The notes: generated from the letters alone by a model not told the origin. A DNA stretch of 64,000 nucleotides from Hymenobacter aerophilus DSM 13606 (GCF_000382225.1 NZ_KB907811.1:1-64000), one strand, 5' to 3'; shown: positions 43,781-52,964, numbered from the stretch's first letter. Numbers and translations: made by a program.

Positions 43781-45130
43781 CTACTGCAGCTGCGAGAAGT
43801 CGAATGAGTCTTCCAGGAACTTGGTGGTGAAGTCGCCGGCCAAGAACTGCTCGTTATCCATGAGGGCGAGGTGGAAGGGGATGGTCGTTTTCACGCCTTC
43901 CACTACGAACTCGCTCAGGGCGCGCTTCATCTTCACAATGGCCTCCTCACGGGTCTGGGCCACGGTGATGAGCTTGGCAATCATCGAGTCGTAGTTGGGC
44001 GGAATCTGGTAGCCCGCGTACACGTGCGTATCCACCCGCACACCGTGGCCGCCGGGGATGTGCAGCACCGAAATGCGGCCCGGCGAGGGGCGGAAGTTGT
44101 TGGCCGGGTCCTCGGCGTTGATGCGGCACTCCATGGCGTGCAGCTGCGGGAAGTAGTTGGCGCCCGAAATCGGGATGCCCGCCGCCACCTTGATCTGCTC
44201 CTTGATGAGGTCGTAGTTCACCACTTCCTCCGTCACGGGGTGCTCCACCTGAATGCGGGTATTCATCTCCATGAAGTAGAAGTCGCGGTTTTTGTCGACC
44301 AGAAACTCGATGGTGCCCACGCCCTCGTAGCCGATGGCCGACGCGCCGGCAATGGCCGCCGCACCCATCCGCTCGCGCAAATCGTCGGTCATGAAGGGCG
44401 AAGGGGCCTCCTCGACCAGCTTCTGGTGGCGACGCTGAATCGAGCAGTCGCGCTCCGAAAGGTGGCAGACGTGGCCGAACTGGTCGCCGCAAATCTGGAT
44501 TTCGATGTGGCGGGGCTCCACCACAAACTTCTCCAAATACATACCGTCGTTGCCGAAGGCCGCCTTCGACTCGGTGCGGGCATCGGTCCAGGCTTTGTCG
44601 AACTCGTCTTCGGAGTGGATGATGCGCATGCCGCGCCCGCCGCCGCCGGCCGTGGCCTTGATGATGACCGGGTACTTGATTTCGGCGGCAATCTGCTTGC
44701 CCTGCTCCGCCGATTCGAGCAGGCCAACCGAGCCGGGCACAACGGGCACACCGGCTTCAATCATGGTGGCTTTGGCCGAGGCCTTGTCGCCCATGCGGTT
44801 GATCATGTCGGGCGAGGCGCCGATGAACTTGATGCCGTTTTCGTGGCACACACGCGAGAATTCGGCGTTTTCGCTCAGGAAACCGTAGCCCGGATGGATG
44901 GCGTCGGCGTTGGTGATTTCGGCCGCCGCAATCAGCTTCGGAATGCTCAGGTAGCTCTCGGTCGAGGGCGGCGGGCCGATGCACACGGCTTCATCGGCGA
45001 AGCGTACGTGCAGGCTTTCCTTGTCGGCCGTCGAGTACACGGCCACCGTTTTGATGCCCATTTCCTTGCAGGTCCGAATCACGCGCAGCGCAATTTCACC
45101 CCGATTCGCAATCAGTATTTTCTTGAACAC
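43781..45130 (-). CDS. accC: Acetyl-CoA carboxylase, biotin carboxylase subunit
   Basis: A 449-residue ATP-grasp enzyme: [30 protein letters not shown] (ATP loop), [17 protein letters not shown] (catalytic motif) and RINAEDP. It carboxylates the biotin on AccB in the first step of fatty acid synthesis. Length and motifs are complete. It follows accB on the minus strand across an AT-rich inverted repeat. Confidence 0.97.
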   Translation of the reverse strand: MFKKILIANRGEIALRVIRTCKEMGIKTVAVYSTADKESLHVRFADEAVCIGPPPSTESYLSIPKLIAAAEITNADAIHPGYGFLSENAEFSRVCHENGIKFIGASPDMINRMGDKASAKATMIEAGVPVVPGSVGLLESAEQGKQIAAEIKYPVIIKATAGGGGRGMRIIHSEDEFDKAWTDARTESKAAFGNDGMYLEKFVVEPRHIEIQICGDQFGHVCHLSERDCSIQRRHQKLVEEAPSPFMTDDLRERMGAAAIAGASAIGYEGVGTIEFLVDKNRDFYFMEMNTRIQVEHPVTEEVVNYDLIKEQIKVAAGIPISGANYFPQLHAMECRINAEDPANNFRPSPGRISVLHIPGGHGVRVDTHVYAGYQIPPNYDSMIAKLITVAQTREEAIVKMKRALSEFVVEGVKTTIPFHLALMDNEQFLAGDFTTKFLEDSFDFSQLQ

Positions 45131-45140
45131 AGCTTCTTTG

Positions 45141-45235
45141 GAATTATGAATTATGAATTATGAATTATGAATTACGAGTCAGTCCAGTTACTAAAAATGG
45201 CCAATTCATAATTCATAATTTAAAATTCATAATTC
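45141..45235. repeat. Inverted heptad-repeat element (gaattat type)
   Basis: Arm 45141-45174 is five near-perfect heptads (gaattat); arm 45203-45235 is the inverted copy with one changed unit. The right arm reaches the accB stop codon (45235-45237). The element fills the accB-accC gap. Confidence 0.88.
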
Positions 45236-45726
45236 TAAACGGCTTCAATCAGAAACAGCGGCTGGTCGTACTCGACGGGCGAGGCGTTTTCTACCAGCGC
45301 CTTCACGATGCGGCCCGACTGCTCGGCTTCAATTTCGTTGAAGAGCTTCATGGCCTCGATGATGCAGATTACCTGGCCTTTCTCCACCATATCACCCACC
45401 TGCACGAAAGCCGGCGTTTCGGGGCTGCTGCTGCGGTAGAACGTGCCAATCATCGGCGACTTCAGGGGCGTGGCGCTGCTGGCGGCCGGCGCGGCGGCAG
45501 GCGCTTCGGCGGCGGCCGGAGCCGGGGCTGCTGCCGGAGCCGCCGCCTGAGGAGCGGCCGGCGCCGGAGCCGGGGCATGCGCCGCGGCCGGGGCGGCCAT
45601 CGTCACGGTTTTGGTGCTGGGGTCGCGCTGCACCGAAATCTTAAACTCTTCGGTTTCGATGTTGACCTTGTTGAGGCCCGATTTGGCGATGAAATCAATC
45701 AGGTCCTGGAGTTCTTGGGCTTTCAT
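45235..45726 (-). CDS. accB: Biotin carboxyl carrier protein of acetyl-CoA carboxylase
   Basis: A 163-residue BCCP. An N-terminal helix ([20 protein letters not shown]) is joined by an Ala/Pro-rich flexible linker (about 45-85) to the biotinyl domain with the biotin attachment motif EAMKLFNEI. It swings biotin between AccC and the carboxyltransferase (accA/accD are not in this window). It lies 43 bp downstream of efp. Confidence 0.96.
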   Translation of the reverse strand: MKAQELQDLIDFIAKSGLNKVNIETEEFKISVQRDPSTKTVTMAAPAAAHAPAPAPAAPQAAAPAAAPAPAAAEAPAAAPAASSATPLKSPMIGTFYRSSSPETPAFVQVGDMVEKGQVICIIEAMKLFNEIEAEQSGRIVKALVENASPVEYDQPLFLIEAV

Positions 45727-45769
45727 GGCAGAGGGAGAAAGGCGTAGCCGGTGGAATGGTTTGCGTGCG

Positions 45770-46333
45770 TTACTTAACGCGCTCGACGTAGCTGTAGTCG
45801 GCGGTTTTAATCCGGATTTTGGTGTCGGTGTCCACGAACAGCGGCACTTGAATGCGCGCGCCCGTCTCGACGGTAGCGGGCTTGAGCGTGTTGGTGGCGG
45901 TGTCGCCCTTCAGGCCGGGCTCGGTGTAAGTCACCATCAGCTCCACGGTCGTGGGCAGCTCGGCCGTGAGGGGCTGCTCGGTTTCGGCGTGGAACAGGAT
46001 GCCCACTTCCTGGCCTTCCTTCATCAGGTCGGCGAAGGGCACCATGGCCTCGGGCAGCACCACCTGCTCGAACGTGGCGTTGTCCATGAACGTGAAGCCG
46101 TAATCGTCCTTGAACAGGTACTGATGGGGGCGCTGCTCCACGCGGGCCGTTTCAATCTTTACCCCGGCATTGAAAGTGTTGTCGAGGGTGCGGCCGGTTT
46201 TGATGTTGCGCATTTTAGTGCGCACAAATGCCGGGCCCTTACCGGGCTTCACGTGCTGAAATTCGGTAATGACGTGCAGCTCGTTGTTGTAATTGATTAC
46301 GAGCCCGTTGCGGAAATCTGCGGTGGTGGCCAT
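45770..46333 (-). CDS. efp: Translation elongation factor P
   Basis: A 187-residue EF-P with three beta domains: [20 protein letters not shown], the domain I loop [12 protein letters not shown] with Lys32 at the tip that reaches the peptidyl-transferase centre, and the C-terminal signature region [17 protein letters not shown]. It relieves stalling at polyproline; the long Pro runs in several proteins of this window need it. Whether Lys32 is modified is not shown. Confidence 0.96.
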   Translation of the reverse strand: MATTADFRNGLVINYNNELHVITEFQHVKPGKGPAFVRTKMRNIKTGRTLDNTFNAGVKIETARVEQRPHQYLFKDDYGFTFMDNATFEQVVLPEAMVPFADLMKEGQEVGILFHAETEQPLTAELPTTVELMVTYTEPGLKGDTATNTLKPATVETGARIQVPLFVDTDTKIRIKTADYSYVERVK

Positions 46334-46340
46334 TCTATGT

Positions 46341-46456
46341 TGAATTATGAATTTTCAATGTTGAATTAAGAATTAAAAAAACTCAGGAATTGGAATTTGG
46401 CCGGTAACAGCTACGTCGAAGGGTCAATTTAAAACTCCTCATTCAAAATTCTTAAT
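46341..46456. repeat. AT-rich inverted heptad-like arms in the efp/fabH gap
   Basis: Arm 46341-46374 (gaattat, gaatttt, gaattaa units) and arm 46424-46456 (attcaaaattcttaatt) are rough inverted copies at the two edges of the gap. The right arm overlaps the fabH stop codon at 46452-46454. Confidence 0.65.
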
Positions 46457-47456
46457 TGCGCGAAGCGCCATCGTAAGCCCATTTAAGGTAGAGCGCGCCC
46501 CAGGTGAAACCGCCCCCGAAGGCGGCAATGATGAGGTTGTCGCCTTTGCGGAGCTGACTTTCGTAGTCGGCGAGGCAGAGCGGGATGGTGCCGTTGGTGG
46601 TGTTACCGTAGCGGTGGATGTTGAGCATCACCTTTTCGGGCCCGATGCCCACGCGGTGGGCCGTGGCGTCGATGATGCGCTTGTTGGCTTGGTGGGGCAC
46701 GAGCCAGTCGATGGTTTCGGCCGTCAGGCCATTGCGCTCCGACACCTGGGCGGCCACATCGGCCATGTTTTTCACGGCGAACTTGAACACCGCGGCGCCT
46801 TCCTGGTGCACGTAATGCTCGCGGTTGGCCACGGTTTCCTGCGAGGGCGGGCGGCGCGAACCACCGGCTTTCTGGTGTAGGTACTGCTCGCCGTGCCCGT
46901 CGGAGTGCAGCTCCTGGTCGAGCAGGCCCAGGCCCTCGTGGTTGGGTTCGAGCAGCACGGCCCCGGCCCCGTCGCCGAAGATGATGCAGGTTGAGCGGTC
47001 GGTGTAGTCGATGATGCTCGACATTTTGTCGGCGCCCACTACTACCACTTTTTTATAGGTACCGGTGGCAATAAACTGCGCCCCGGTGGCCAGCGCGTAC
47101 ATAAAGCCCGAGCAGGCGGCCTGCATATCGAAGCTAAAGGCCTTGGTGGCGCCCACGGCCGCCGAAATGATGTTGGCCGTGGCCGGAAATACCAGGTCGG
47201 GTGTGGTCGTGGCGCAAATCAGCAGGTCGATGTCGGCGGCGGCCACGCCGGTTTTGGCCAGCAGGCTTTCCACGGCCTTCACGCCCATTACGGAGGTGCC
47301 CTGGTTCTCGCCCTTCAGAATATGCCGCTCTTTGATGCCAGTGCGGCTCAGAATCCATTCGTCGGTCGTGTCGACCAGGCCTTCAAGTTCCTGGTTGCTG
47401 AGCACGTAATCGGGCACGTAGGCACCCACCCCGGAAATGGCGGCGGTAATCTTCAT
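46452..47456 (-). CDS. fabH: Beta-ketoacyl-ACP synthase III
   Basis: A 334-residue condensing enzyme that starts fatty acid synthesis from acyl-CoA and malonyl-ACP. The catalytic triad is visible: Cys in [12 protein letters not shown], His in [12 protein letters not shown], Asn in [11 protein letters not shown]. The last codon and stop lie in an AT-rich repeat arm. It sits 75 bp downstream of plsX. Confidence 0.95.
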   Translation of the reverse strand: MKITAAISGVGAYVPDYVLSNQELEGLVDTTDEWILSRTGIKERHILKGENQGTSVMGVKAVESLLAKTGVAAADIDLLICATTTPDLVFPATANIISAAVGATKAFSFDMQAACSGFMYALATGAQFIATGTYKKVVVVGADKMSSIIDYTDRSTCIIFGDGAGAVLLEPNHEGLGLLDQELHSDGHGEQYLHQKAGGSRRPPSQETVANREHYVHQEGAAVFKFAVKNMADVAAQVSERNGLTAETIDWLVPHQANKRIIDATAHRVGIGPEKVMLNIHRYGNTTNGTIPLCLADYESQLRKGDNLIIAAFGGGFTWGALYLKWAYDGASRN

Positions 47457-47531
47457 GAGGGAAGTAAAGGAACAAACGAGGCAGCCGCAAAAAAACCGGC
47501 CCCCATCAGGGAAACCGGACGAAAGCCGAAA

Positions 47532-48473
47532 TCAGGACTTGAAAGTAGCTTTAATTTGGTCGGCAATGCCGGCCGTGGCCATCTGGAAGCCCTGCAGCAG
47601 CATGTTACAGATGGCAGTGGGAGTGCTCACGCCGTGCCCGATGATGGCGTTGCCGTTGATGCCTAGAATAGGCGAACCACCGACGGCCTCGTAGTTGAAC
47701 TGCTCGAAAAACGGGTCGCGGAAGTTGCGCTCAGCCACGGCATCATACACCGATTCGGCCATTTTCAGCAGCACGTTGCCCGTAAATCCGTCGCAGATAA
47801 TTACGTCGGCTTTCTCGTTAAACAGGTCGCGGCCTTCGATATTGCCGATGAAGTTGATGTGCGGATTCACCTTGAGCAGTTGGTAGGCGGCCTGGGTGGT
47901 AGCCGTGCCCTTGCCTTCTTCCTCGCCCAGGTTCATCAAACCCACCTTCGGCTTGGCAATGCCCAGCACATATTGGGCATACAAAGCGCCCAACTCGCCG
48001 AACTGCTCCAGCATTTCGGGCTTGCAGTCGGCGTTGGCGCCCACATCGAGCATAATGCCGGTGCCGCCGTGCAGCTTGGGTACGAAGTTGGCAATGGCCG
48101 GGCGCAGCACGCCGGGCACCGCCTTCACGCTGAACATGGCACCCACGAGCATGGCCCCGGTGTTGCCGGCCGAGCAGAACGCTTCCACCTCGCGGGCGGC
48201 CAGCATGCGGTAGCCCACGGCAATGCTCGAATCCTGCTTGTGCTGGTAGGCTTTGGCCGGGTGCTCGCCCATCTCAATAATCTGCGAGGCGGGTTTGAGC
48301 ACGAGGTCGGCGGCGGCCGCGCCGTGCGCGGTCAGCAGTGGCCGCACCGCTTCCTCCTGACCAATAAGCACAATCTGAGCCTTGCCTGCCAGCTGCTGAG
48401 CGGCCAGCACGGCCCCATCGACGGCGGCTTGGGGAGCGAAATCGCCTCCCATTGCGTCCAGGGCTATCTTCAT
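47532..48473 (-). CDS. plsX: Phosphate acyltransferase PlsX
   Basis: From the ATG at 48473 (MKIALDAMGGDFAPQ) the enzyme is 313 residues. Motifs include the opening DAMGGD, AFCSAGNTGAMLVGAM and CDGFTGNVLLKMAES. It makes acyl-phosphate from acyl-ACP for phospholipid synthesis. The upstream ATG at 48518 is in frame but would add 15 atypical residues. Confidence 0.96.
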   Translation of the reverse strand: MKIALDAMGGDFAPQAAVDGAVLAAQQLAGKAQIVLIGQEEAVRPLLTAHGAAAADLVLKPASQIIEMGEHPAKAYQHKQDSSIAVGYRMLAAREVEAFCSAGNTGAMLVGAMFSVKAVPGVLRPAIANFVPKLHGGTGIMLDVGANADCKPEMLEQFGELGALYAQYVLGIAKPKVGLMNLGEEEGKGTATTQAAYQLLKVNPHINFIGNIEGRDLFNEKADVIICDGFTGNVLLKMAESVYDAVAERNFRDPFFEQFNYEAVGGSPILGINGNAIIGHGVSTPTAICNMLLQGFQMATAGIADQIKATFKS

Positions 48474-48512
48474 GAAAGAAAAGTCAAAAGGGTCGGAAAT
48501 TTTTGAGCCGAA

Positions 48513-48638
48513 AGCCATTATCAGGCTACCGGCTGAGAGCTGCCGGCGAATAAGTTTTCACAGCAGATGTGCATAGTTAAGCACAAATCCGAGAAAGCTA
48601 CTTGCCGGGCGCTATCAGCTGGTAGCCCAATAATGGCT
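48513..48638. repeat. Inverted heptad-repeat element in the plsX/rpmF gap
   Basis: Arms 48513-48547 and 48604-48638, 35 bp each, are inverted copies with about six differences (agccattat...ggctacc.gctga). Parts show a 7-bp rhythm on agct. It lies just upstream of plsX and 20 bp from the rpmF stop. Confidence 0.72.
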
Positions 48639-48657
48639 ATCAGCTTAAAAAGAAACG

Positions 48658-48882
48658 CTATTCGTCGTCGGTGTCGAGGGGCGCGGCGGCCGAAACGGGG
48701 GCGTAGTCCTTGATGGCTACTTTGCCGTTCAGGTACAGGTCGCCGTCAACTACATAGGCTTTGTGGCGCAGGTGCAGCTCGCCGGTATTGGCGCAGAGGG
48801 TTACGGCTTTGGGGGTGAGCTTGTAGTGGCTGCGACGCTTGTCGCGGGTGGCGGAGGAGGTCCGGCGTTTAGGATGTGCCAT
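48658..48882 (-). CDS. rpmF: Ribosomal protein bL32
   Basis: A 74-residue bL32: MAHPKRRTSSATRDKRRSHY is the standard opening. The zinc-ribbon region reads LCANTGELHLRHKAY, keeping only one of the four usual Cys, so this is a zinc-independent form. A short acidic C-terminal tail (LDTDDE) follows. It lies between the DUF177 gene and plsX, the conserved arrangement. Confidence 0.95.
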   Translation of the reverse strand: MAHPKRRTSSATRDKRRSHYKLTPKAVTLCANTGELHLRHKAYVVDGDLYLNGKVAIKDYAPVSAAAPLDTDDE

Positions 48883-48933
48883 TGTGCAAAAAAAGAAAAA
48901 AGAAAAAGTAAAAAGTAAGGGGCCGGCAGGCCG

Positions 48934-49464
48934 CTAATTCAGGTTTTTGAGCGCGTTCCAGCGCGGGTCGGAGTCGTCCTCATCGTCGTCGGCATCCTCG
49001 CCGCGGGTCGTGAAGATGAGCTTGGTTTTGGCGTCGGGCTCGTCGTCGGGCTCGTTCTGGAAGCGGGGGTGCAGCTTCTTCATGGGCAGGGCCAGGCCCA
49101 CAAAATCGAACAGATGCTGGGCCAGCGGCAGCGTCTGCGTATCGGGCGTAATCTGCAGCACGTTGTCGTCGAGCTCCTTGCTTTCGTCGCCGAAGCGCAC
49201 CAGCAACTGCTCGTGGGCCTGCACGTCCTGGTCGTAGTCGTCGAGGCTCCGGTCGCACACCTGGCGCACGGTGCCTTTCAGGTCGAAATCCACCGTGATG
49301 AGGCGCTCGGTTTTGGTCAGCGTCACGTCTACGTGCACATTGCCGTCGGGAATCAGCTCCTGCTCGAACTGCTCGAAAAAAGCCCGGTCGAGGTCGAACG
49401 CGAAGTGGTGCGTTTTATCGGCCAGGCGGGCCAGGTTGATGTTGTAGGGCGAGTCCTTCTTCAC
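48934..49464 (-). CDS. DUF177 (YceD-like) protein
   Basis: An acidic DUF177 protein with the conserved stretch VDFDLKGTVRQVCDRSLDDYDQ. DUF177 proteins lie beside rpmF and help 23S rRNA accumulation or ribosome assembly in several bacteria. I prefer a GTG start at 49464 (176 residues, MKKDSPYNINLARL after Met decoding). The ATG at 49500 lies upstream of the TACTTTTG promoter box at 49488-49495 and so would not be in the mRNA. If another promoter is used, the ATG (188 residues) remains possible. Confidence 0.85.
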   Translation of the reverse strand: MKKDSPYNINLARLADKTHHFAFDLDRAFFEQFEQELIPDGNVHVDVTLTKTERLITVDFDLKGTVRQVCDRSLDDYDQDVQAHEQLLVRFGDESKELDDNVLQITPDTQTLPLAQHLFDFVGLALPMKKLHPRFQNEPDDEPDAKTKLIFTTRGEDADDDEDDSDPRWNALKNLN

Positions 49465-49487
49465 GGCAACAGGTAGAGGCAAGGAGG

Positions 49488-49495
49488 CAAAAGTA
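49488..49495 (-). promoter_or_regulatory. Promoter box of the DUF177-rpmF-plsX-fabH-efp-acc cluster
   Basis: TACTTTTG on the minus strand matches TAnnTTTG exactly, 23 nt upstream of the proposed GTG start. It would head the seven-gene cluster; internal promoters may exist in the repeat-containing gaps. Confidence 0.45.
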
Positions 49496-49538
49496 GGCAC
49501 TTTTGCCCGGTATATCAGCGAATAGCGGAGGGGCGGGG

Positions 49539-49907
49539 TCAGGCGTTCTTCAAAATGAAATCGGATGGAATTCCGAGCCGTTCGTACAGGCGTTTGGCCA
49601 GATCGAGCGTAACGCGGCGCTTGCCGCTGAGGATCTGCGAGAGGCGGCCGGCGGGTACTTCGAGCAGCTCGGCCAGCTCTTTCTGCTTGAGCCGCATCTG
49701 CTGGCGCTTGAGCTCAATCATCTCGGCCAGCGAAGTAGGCAGGTTCGGAATCGGCAGCAAACCCAGCTTGCCCTCGTACACATCGAGGGCCGCAATCAGG
49801 GCCCGGAACTCGGTTTCCAGCGCCTCGTTGCCCTCCACGCCGGCCGCCGCCAGCGCATCGAGGCGGCGCAGGGCGGTACGGTAGTCAACGGGCGTTTGAA
49901 GCAGCAT
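49539..49907 (-). CDS. XRE-family regulator, HigA-like antitoxin, apparently orphan
   Basis: From the ATG at 49907 the protein is 122 residues. The C-terminal half is a helix-turn-helix of the HigA type: MRLKQKELAELLEVPAGRLSQ then SGKRRVTLDLAKRLYERLG. The N-terminal half (YRTALRRLDALAAAG...GLLPIP) is like that of HigA antitoxins next to HigB toxins. No toxin gene lies beside it. A full promoter (49961-49991) overlapped by an inverted repeat precedes it, which suggests autoregulation. Confidence 0.82.
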   Translation of the reverse strand: MLLQTPVDYRTALRRLDALAAAGVEGNEALETEFRALIAALDVYEGKLGLLPIPNLPTSLAEMIELKRQQMRLKQKELAELLEVPAGRLSQILSGKRRVTLDLAKRLYERLGIPSDFILKNA

Positions 49908-49960
49908 AGAACTAGGAGCAAGCAAAACGCCGGAGCCCAGTGGTTCCGGCGTTTCGTCTG

Positions 49961-49991
49961 CAAAGGTAAAGCGCAATTCTGAAACTGCAAA
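49961..49991 (-). promoter_or_regulatory. Complete Bacteroidota promoter of the XRE gene
   Basis: On the minus strand TTTG (49991-49988), 19 bp spacer, TACCTTTG (49968-49961). This is the best full match to the -33/-7 consensus in the window. Confidence 0.7.
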
Positions 49992-50025
49992 CAATCTTTC
50001 GTTTTTGGAAAGAAAGTTTCGCAGT
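49983..50025. promoter_or_regulatory. Imperfect inverted repeat over the -33 element of the XRE promoter
   Basis: Left arm 49983-50000 (actgcaaac then aatctttc) and right arm 50008-50025 (gaaagaaagtttcgcagt) pair with few mismatches and one single-base gap. The left arm covers the -33 TTTG. I infer an operator for the XRE protein itself. Confidence 0.55.
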
Positions 50026-50039
50026 GGAAATGAGTAGGC

Positions 50040-51098
50040 TTACTCTCTTCTGCCTCTGTCGCGCGGGGCAGGACCGGGCACCAGGGGCACGATTTCGGCC
50101 TGCGCCTGGCGGTAGTTTACCAACTCGCAGGCCAGGTACAGCGCCTCGCGAAACGAGGTTTCGTCGGCCTTGAACTGGCCGGCCAGCCCGTAAGCGGTGC
50201 CGTGGTCGGGGGAAGTGCGCACCACCGGCAGGCCGGCCGTGTAGTTGACGCCCCGCTCGAAGGCCAGCGTTTTAAACGGAATCAGGCCCTGGTCGTGGTA
50301 AAGCGAAAGGGTGGCGTCGAACTGCTTGTACTGGCCGGTGCCGAAGTAGCCGTCGGCGGGGTAGGGGCCGAACACCAAGTGGCCGCTCTGGAGCAGCTGC
50401 TGGATAACGGGCGTTACGATGGCGGCTTCCTCGGTGCCGAGCAGCCCGTTTTCGCCGGCGTGGGGGTTGAGGCCCAGCACGGCCACCCGCGGCTTCTCGA
50501 TGCCAAAATCGTTCCTGAGCGAAGCCAGCAGGATGCGTAGCTTGGCCAGCAATAGCTCCTTGGTGAGGCGGCTGGCTACGTCTTTGAGCGGAATGTGACC
50601 CGTGACGGTGGCCACCCGCAGGTCGTCGGCCACGAGCAGCATCAGGCTTTCTTTGGCCCCGAAGAAGGTGGTCAGGAACTCGGTGTGGCCGGGGAAGCGA
50701 AAGTCGTCGGCCTGGGTGTTTTCCTTGCTGATGGGCGCCGTCACGAGGCCGTCGAGCAGGCCGGCCTTCAGGTCGCGGGCGGCGGCGAGCAGGCTCTGGC
50801 GGGCGGCCGCACCGCTGGCTGCGCTGGGCTGGCCGGGCGTCAGCTGCACGTCGTCATCGTCCCAGCAACTCACGGCGTTGTGCTTGCCCAGGGCAATATC
50901 GGCCGCCTCGCGCACCTGCCGGAACCGCAGCGGCTCCAGGTTGGGGTCGGCGGGGAAGTCATCAAACAGCACAGTAGCCGTGCCGTAGACCACGGGCGTG
51001 CAGAATTTGAGCAGGCGCGGGTCGAGGAAGGTTTTGTAGATGACCTCGGGCCCGATGCCGGCCAAATCACCGACGGAAATACCAATTCGTGGGAGCAT
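50040..51098 (-). CDS. pdxA: 4-hydroxythreonine-4-phosphate dehydrogenase
   Basis: A 352-residue PdxA for pyridoxal phosphate synthesis. Motifs: ISVGDLAGIGPEVIYK at the start, TAPISKENTQ, FPGHTEFL, and the metal/substrate His residues in GLNPHAGENGLLG, YHDQGLIPFK and TSPDHGTAYG. Complete length. MLPRIGISVGD is a normal start. The terminal RDRGRRE tail is slightly unusual. Confidence 0.95.
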   Translation of the reverse strand: MLPRIGISVGDLAGIGPEVIYKTFLDPRLLKFCTPVVYGTATVLFDDFPADPNLEPLRFRQVREAADIALGKHNAVSCWDDDDVQLTPGQPSAASGAAARQSLLAAARDLKAGLLDGLVTAPISKENTQADDFRFPGHTEFLTTFFGAKESLMLLVADDLRVATVTGHIPLKDVASRLTKELLLAKLRILLASLRNDFGIEKPRVAVLGLNPHAGENGLLGTEEAAIVTPVIQQLLQSGHLVFGPYPADGYFGTGQYKQFDATLSLYHDQGLIPFKTLAFERGVNYTAGLPVVRTSPDHGTAYGLAGQFKADETSFREALYLACELVNYRQAQAEIVPLVPGPAPRDRGRRE

Positions 51099-51166
51099 TC
51101 TTTTTGTAGAGCTTAGGTGTTAGGGCTTAGGCCGGATTGAGTATTTCGTTCTTACGCCGCACCCCG

Positions 51167-51261
51167 CCCCCGGCCCCCTCCCCTCCGGGAGAGGGGGAGC
51201 CAGACGCGAGAACTGTTCTGTCAGAACGCACCCCCTCTCCCGGAGGGGAGGGGGCCGGGGG
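51167..51261. repeat. GC-rich inverted repeat, 31-bp perfect arms (copy 2)
   Basis: Arms 51167-51197 and 51231-51261 are perfect reverse complements, and each arm is itself near-palindromic (ccctccggga-type centre). The left arm and its flank (gagggggagccagacg) match 5013-5054. The loop contains ttctgtcagaa, also palindromic. Confidence 0.88.
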
Positions 51262-51364
51262 AGGTGAAAAAATCGAGCAATTCGATGCTAGCCGGGCCAA
51301 ACCTTTTTTTTTTTTGCCCCCGCAACCCCCCGACGCTGAGCTTGAGGGAGAAGCGGAAGACGGT

Positions 51365-51389
51365 GGGGGGGGGGGGGGGGGGGGGGGGG
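51365..51389. repeat. Homopolymer of 25 G just after pepA
   Basis: An uninterrupted G run (25 as given) ends 15 bp before the pepA stop codon side, so it is a C run in the pepA 3' untranslated mRNA. Such tracts mutate in length easily and can form G-quadruplexes on the + strand; the exact count may be a sequencing artefact. Confidence 0.8.
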
Positions 51390-51404
51390 TGCGGCGCAAG
51401 GACC

Positions 51405-52856
51405 TTACGCCCGGCTCTTCAGGTACTCATACGTCAGTCGCACGGCGGTGCCGGTGCCGCCTTTGCCGCGGTACGAGTCGGAGGCAGTGAGGAAGGCGGG
51501 GCCGGCAATGTCGAAGTGCACCCAAGGGTAGCCATCGGTGTAGCGCTCCAGGAACTTGCCGGCCGAAATGGCGCCGGCTTCGGCCTTGCCCAGGTTGCTC
51601 ATGTCGGCAATGGGGCTCTTGATGTGGTCGGCGTACTCGTCCCAAAGCGGAAACTCCACCAGCCGCTCGTGGGTGGTGTCGCCGGCCTTTTTGAGCTGGT
51701 GCATCACGTCCTCGTCGGCCGTGCCCATGTACACGATGCCCTCGATGCCAATGGCGCGGGCCGCCGAGCCGGTGAGCGTGGCGTAGTCCATCACCAGCTC
51801 GGGGTCGTATTTCTTGGCGAAGGCCAGCGCGTCGGCCAGAATCAGGCGGCCTTCGGCGTCGGTGTTGAGCACTTCCACGGTCAGGCCGCTGTACATCGTA
51901 ATCACGTCGCCGGGGGCCAGGGCAGGGCCGCCGGGGCGGTTGTCGGTGGCCGGCACCAGCCCGATTACGTGCAGCGGCACCTTATTTTTGGCCAGCGCCG
52001 TGAGCACGCCCACTACCACGGCCGCGCCGCCCATGTCGCACTTCATCAGGTCCATGCTGTTGGGCGTGGGCTTGAGGCTGAGGCCGCCGGTGTCGAACAC
52101 CACGCCCTTGCCTACCAGCACAATCGGCTTGGCGTTGGTGGCACCTTCGGGCTTATACTCCATGATGCTGAAGGTGGGCGGCTCGGGGCTGCCCTGGTTC
52201 ACGGCCAGCAGCCCGCCCATGCGCAGGGCCTCAATGCGCACCAAGTCCAGCACTTCTACCCCGAAACCGGCCCGCTCGCCGGCCAGCTCGAACTGATGCG
52301 CCAGCTGGCTGGCGTTGAGGTGGCTATAGGGCTTATTAACCAGGTCGCGGGCCAGGTACACGCCCTCCAGCACCCCCGCCAGCTCGGCCACCTTCTCGGC
52401 CGACAAATCGGGGCCGACCAGCGTGAGTTTGGTGAGGGTGGGGGCGGCTTTGGATTTCTCATCAGTTTTATAGCCCGCGAACTGGTAGGCGGTCAGGGCC
52501 AGGCCTTCGGCCAGGGCCAGCGAGGCGCCGGCGGGCGTGAGGTTGCAGATGAACAGCTCCTGCACCTTATCGGCCTTGAGGCGGGCGTGCAGCTGGTGGC
52601 CGGCTTTGCGCAGCGCCTCCAGGCCCAGCGCGGGCGTTTTCTTGTCCTCGGCCACCACATAGTAGTGCTGGTGCGAGTACTGGTTGACGGCCACGAACTT
52701 CTCGTCGGCGGCCAGCTGGGCGGCCACGTACTGGCGGGCGGCCTCGGGCAAATCGGCGGCGGCGGTTACGGGCAACTCGGTGGTGCCGGCCGGCAGGATG
52801 AAGACCGTGCTGGCAATGGCGGGAAAGTCGGCGGCGTAGGCTAAGGTCAGGGACAT
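51405..52856 (-). CDS. pepA: Leucyl aminopeptidase (M17)
   Basis: A 483-residue M17 peptidase. The C-terminal catalytic domain has the two-metal motifs VGKGVVFDTGGLSLKP, MKCDMGGAAVVVG and the signature NTDAEGRLILADAL; the substrate/bicarbonate Arg is within it. It removes N-terminal amino acids from peptides in the cytoplasm, as a hexamer in relatives. A heptad repeat lies directly upstream at 52865-52900. Confidence 0.95.
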   Translation of the reverse strand: MSLTLAYAADFPAIASTVFILPAGTTELPVTAAADLPEAARQYVAAQLAADEKFVAVNQYSHQHYYVVAEDKKTPALGLEALRKAGHQLHARLKADKVQELFICNLTPAGASLALAEGLALTAYQFAGYKTDEKSKAAPTLTKLTLVGPDLSAEKVAELAGVLEGVYLARDLVNKPYSHLNASQLAHQFELAGERAGFGVEVLDLVRIEALRMGGLLAVNQGSPEPPTFSIMEYKPEGATNAKPIVLVGKGVVFDTGGLSLKPTPNSMDLMKCDMGGAAVVVGVLTALAKNKVPLHVIGLVPATDNRPGGPALAPGDVITMYSGLTVEVLNTDAEGRLILADALAFAKKYDPELVMDYATLTGSAARAIGIEGIVYMGTADEDVMHQLKKAGDTTHERLVEFPLWDEYADHIKSPIADMSNLGKAEAGAISAGKFLERYTDGYPWVHFDIAGPAFLTASDSYRGKGGTGTAVRLTYEYLKSRA

Positions 52857-52864
52857 GATGTTGG

Positions 52865-52900
52865 AGCTGTTAGCCAGCAGCTAGTAGCTGTTAGCTGTTG
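52865..52900. repeat. Heptad repeats (agctnnn type) upstream of pepA
   Basis: Consecutive units agctgtt, agccagc, agctagt, agctgtt, agctgtt. It is in the divergent pepA/rsmA gap, 9 bp from the pepA start. No inverted partner recognised. Confidence 0.7.
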
Positions 52901-52964
52901 TTCGAATGAATACGGGCTTGCTACGGCAGGCAGGAAGCACCGGCCGAAACGAGTGGCCGCGGCG

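Larger units (their letters stand above)
51099..51404. other. Intergenic region pdxA / pepA with repeats and homopolymer runs
   Basis: This 306-bp gap has no gene. It contains short heptads (ttaggtg, ttagggc) at 51113-51131, the GC-rich inverted repeat at 51167-51261, a run of 12 T at 51304-51315 and a run of 25 G at 51365-51389. Confidence 0.85.

Noticed and set aside
45141-45235. AT-rich gaattat repeats considered as an iteron-type replication origin.
   Set aside because: The copies are inverted arms in the accB-accC gap, the same design recurs in many gaps with other words, and no replication initiator gene or DnaA-box cluster is near.
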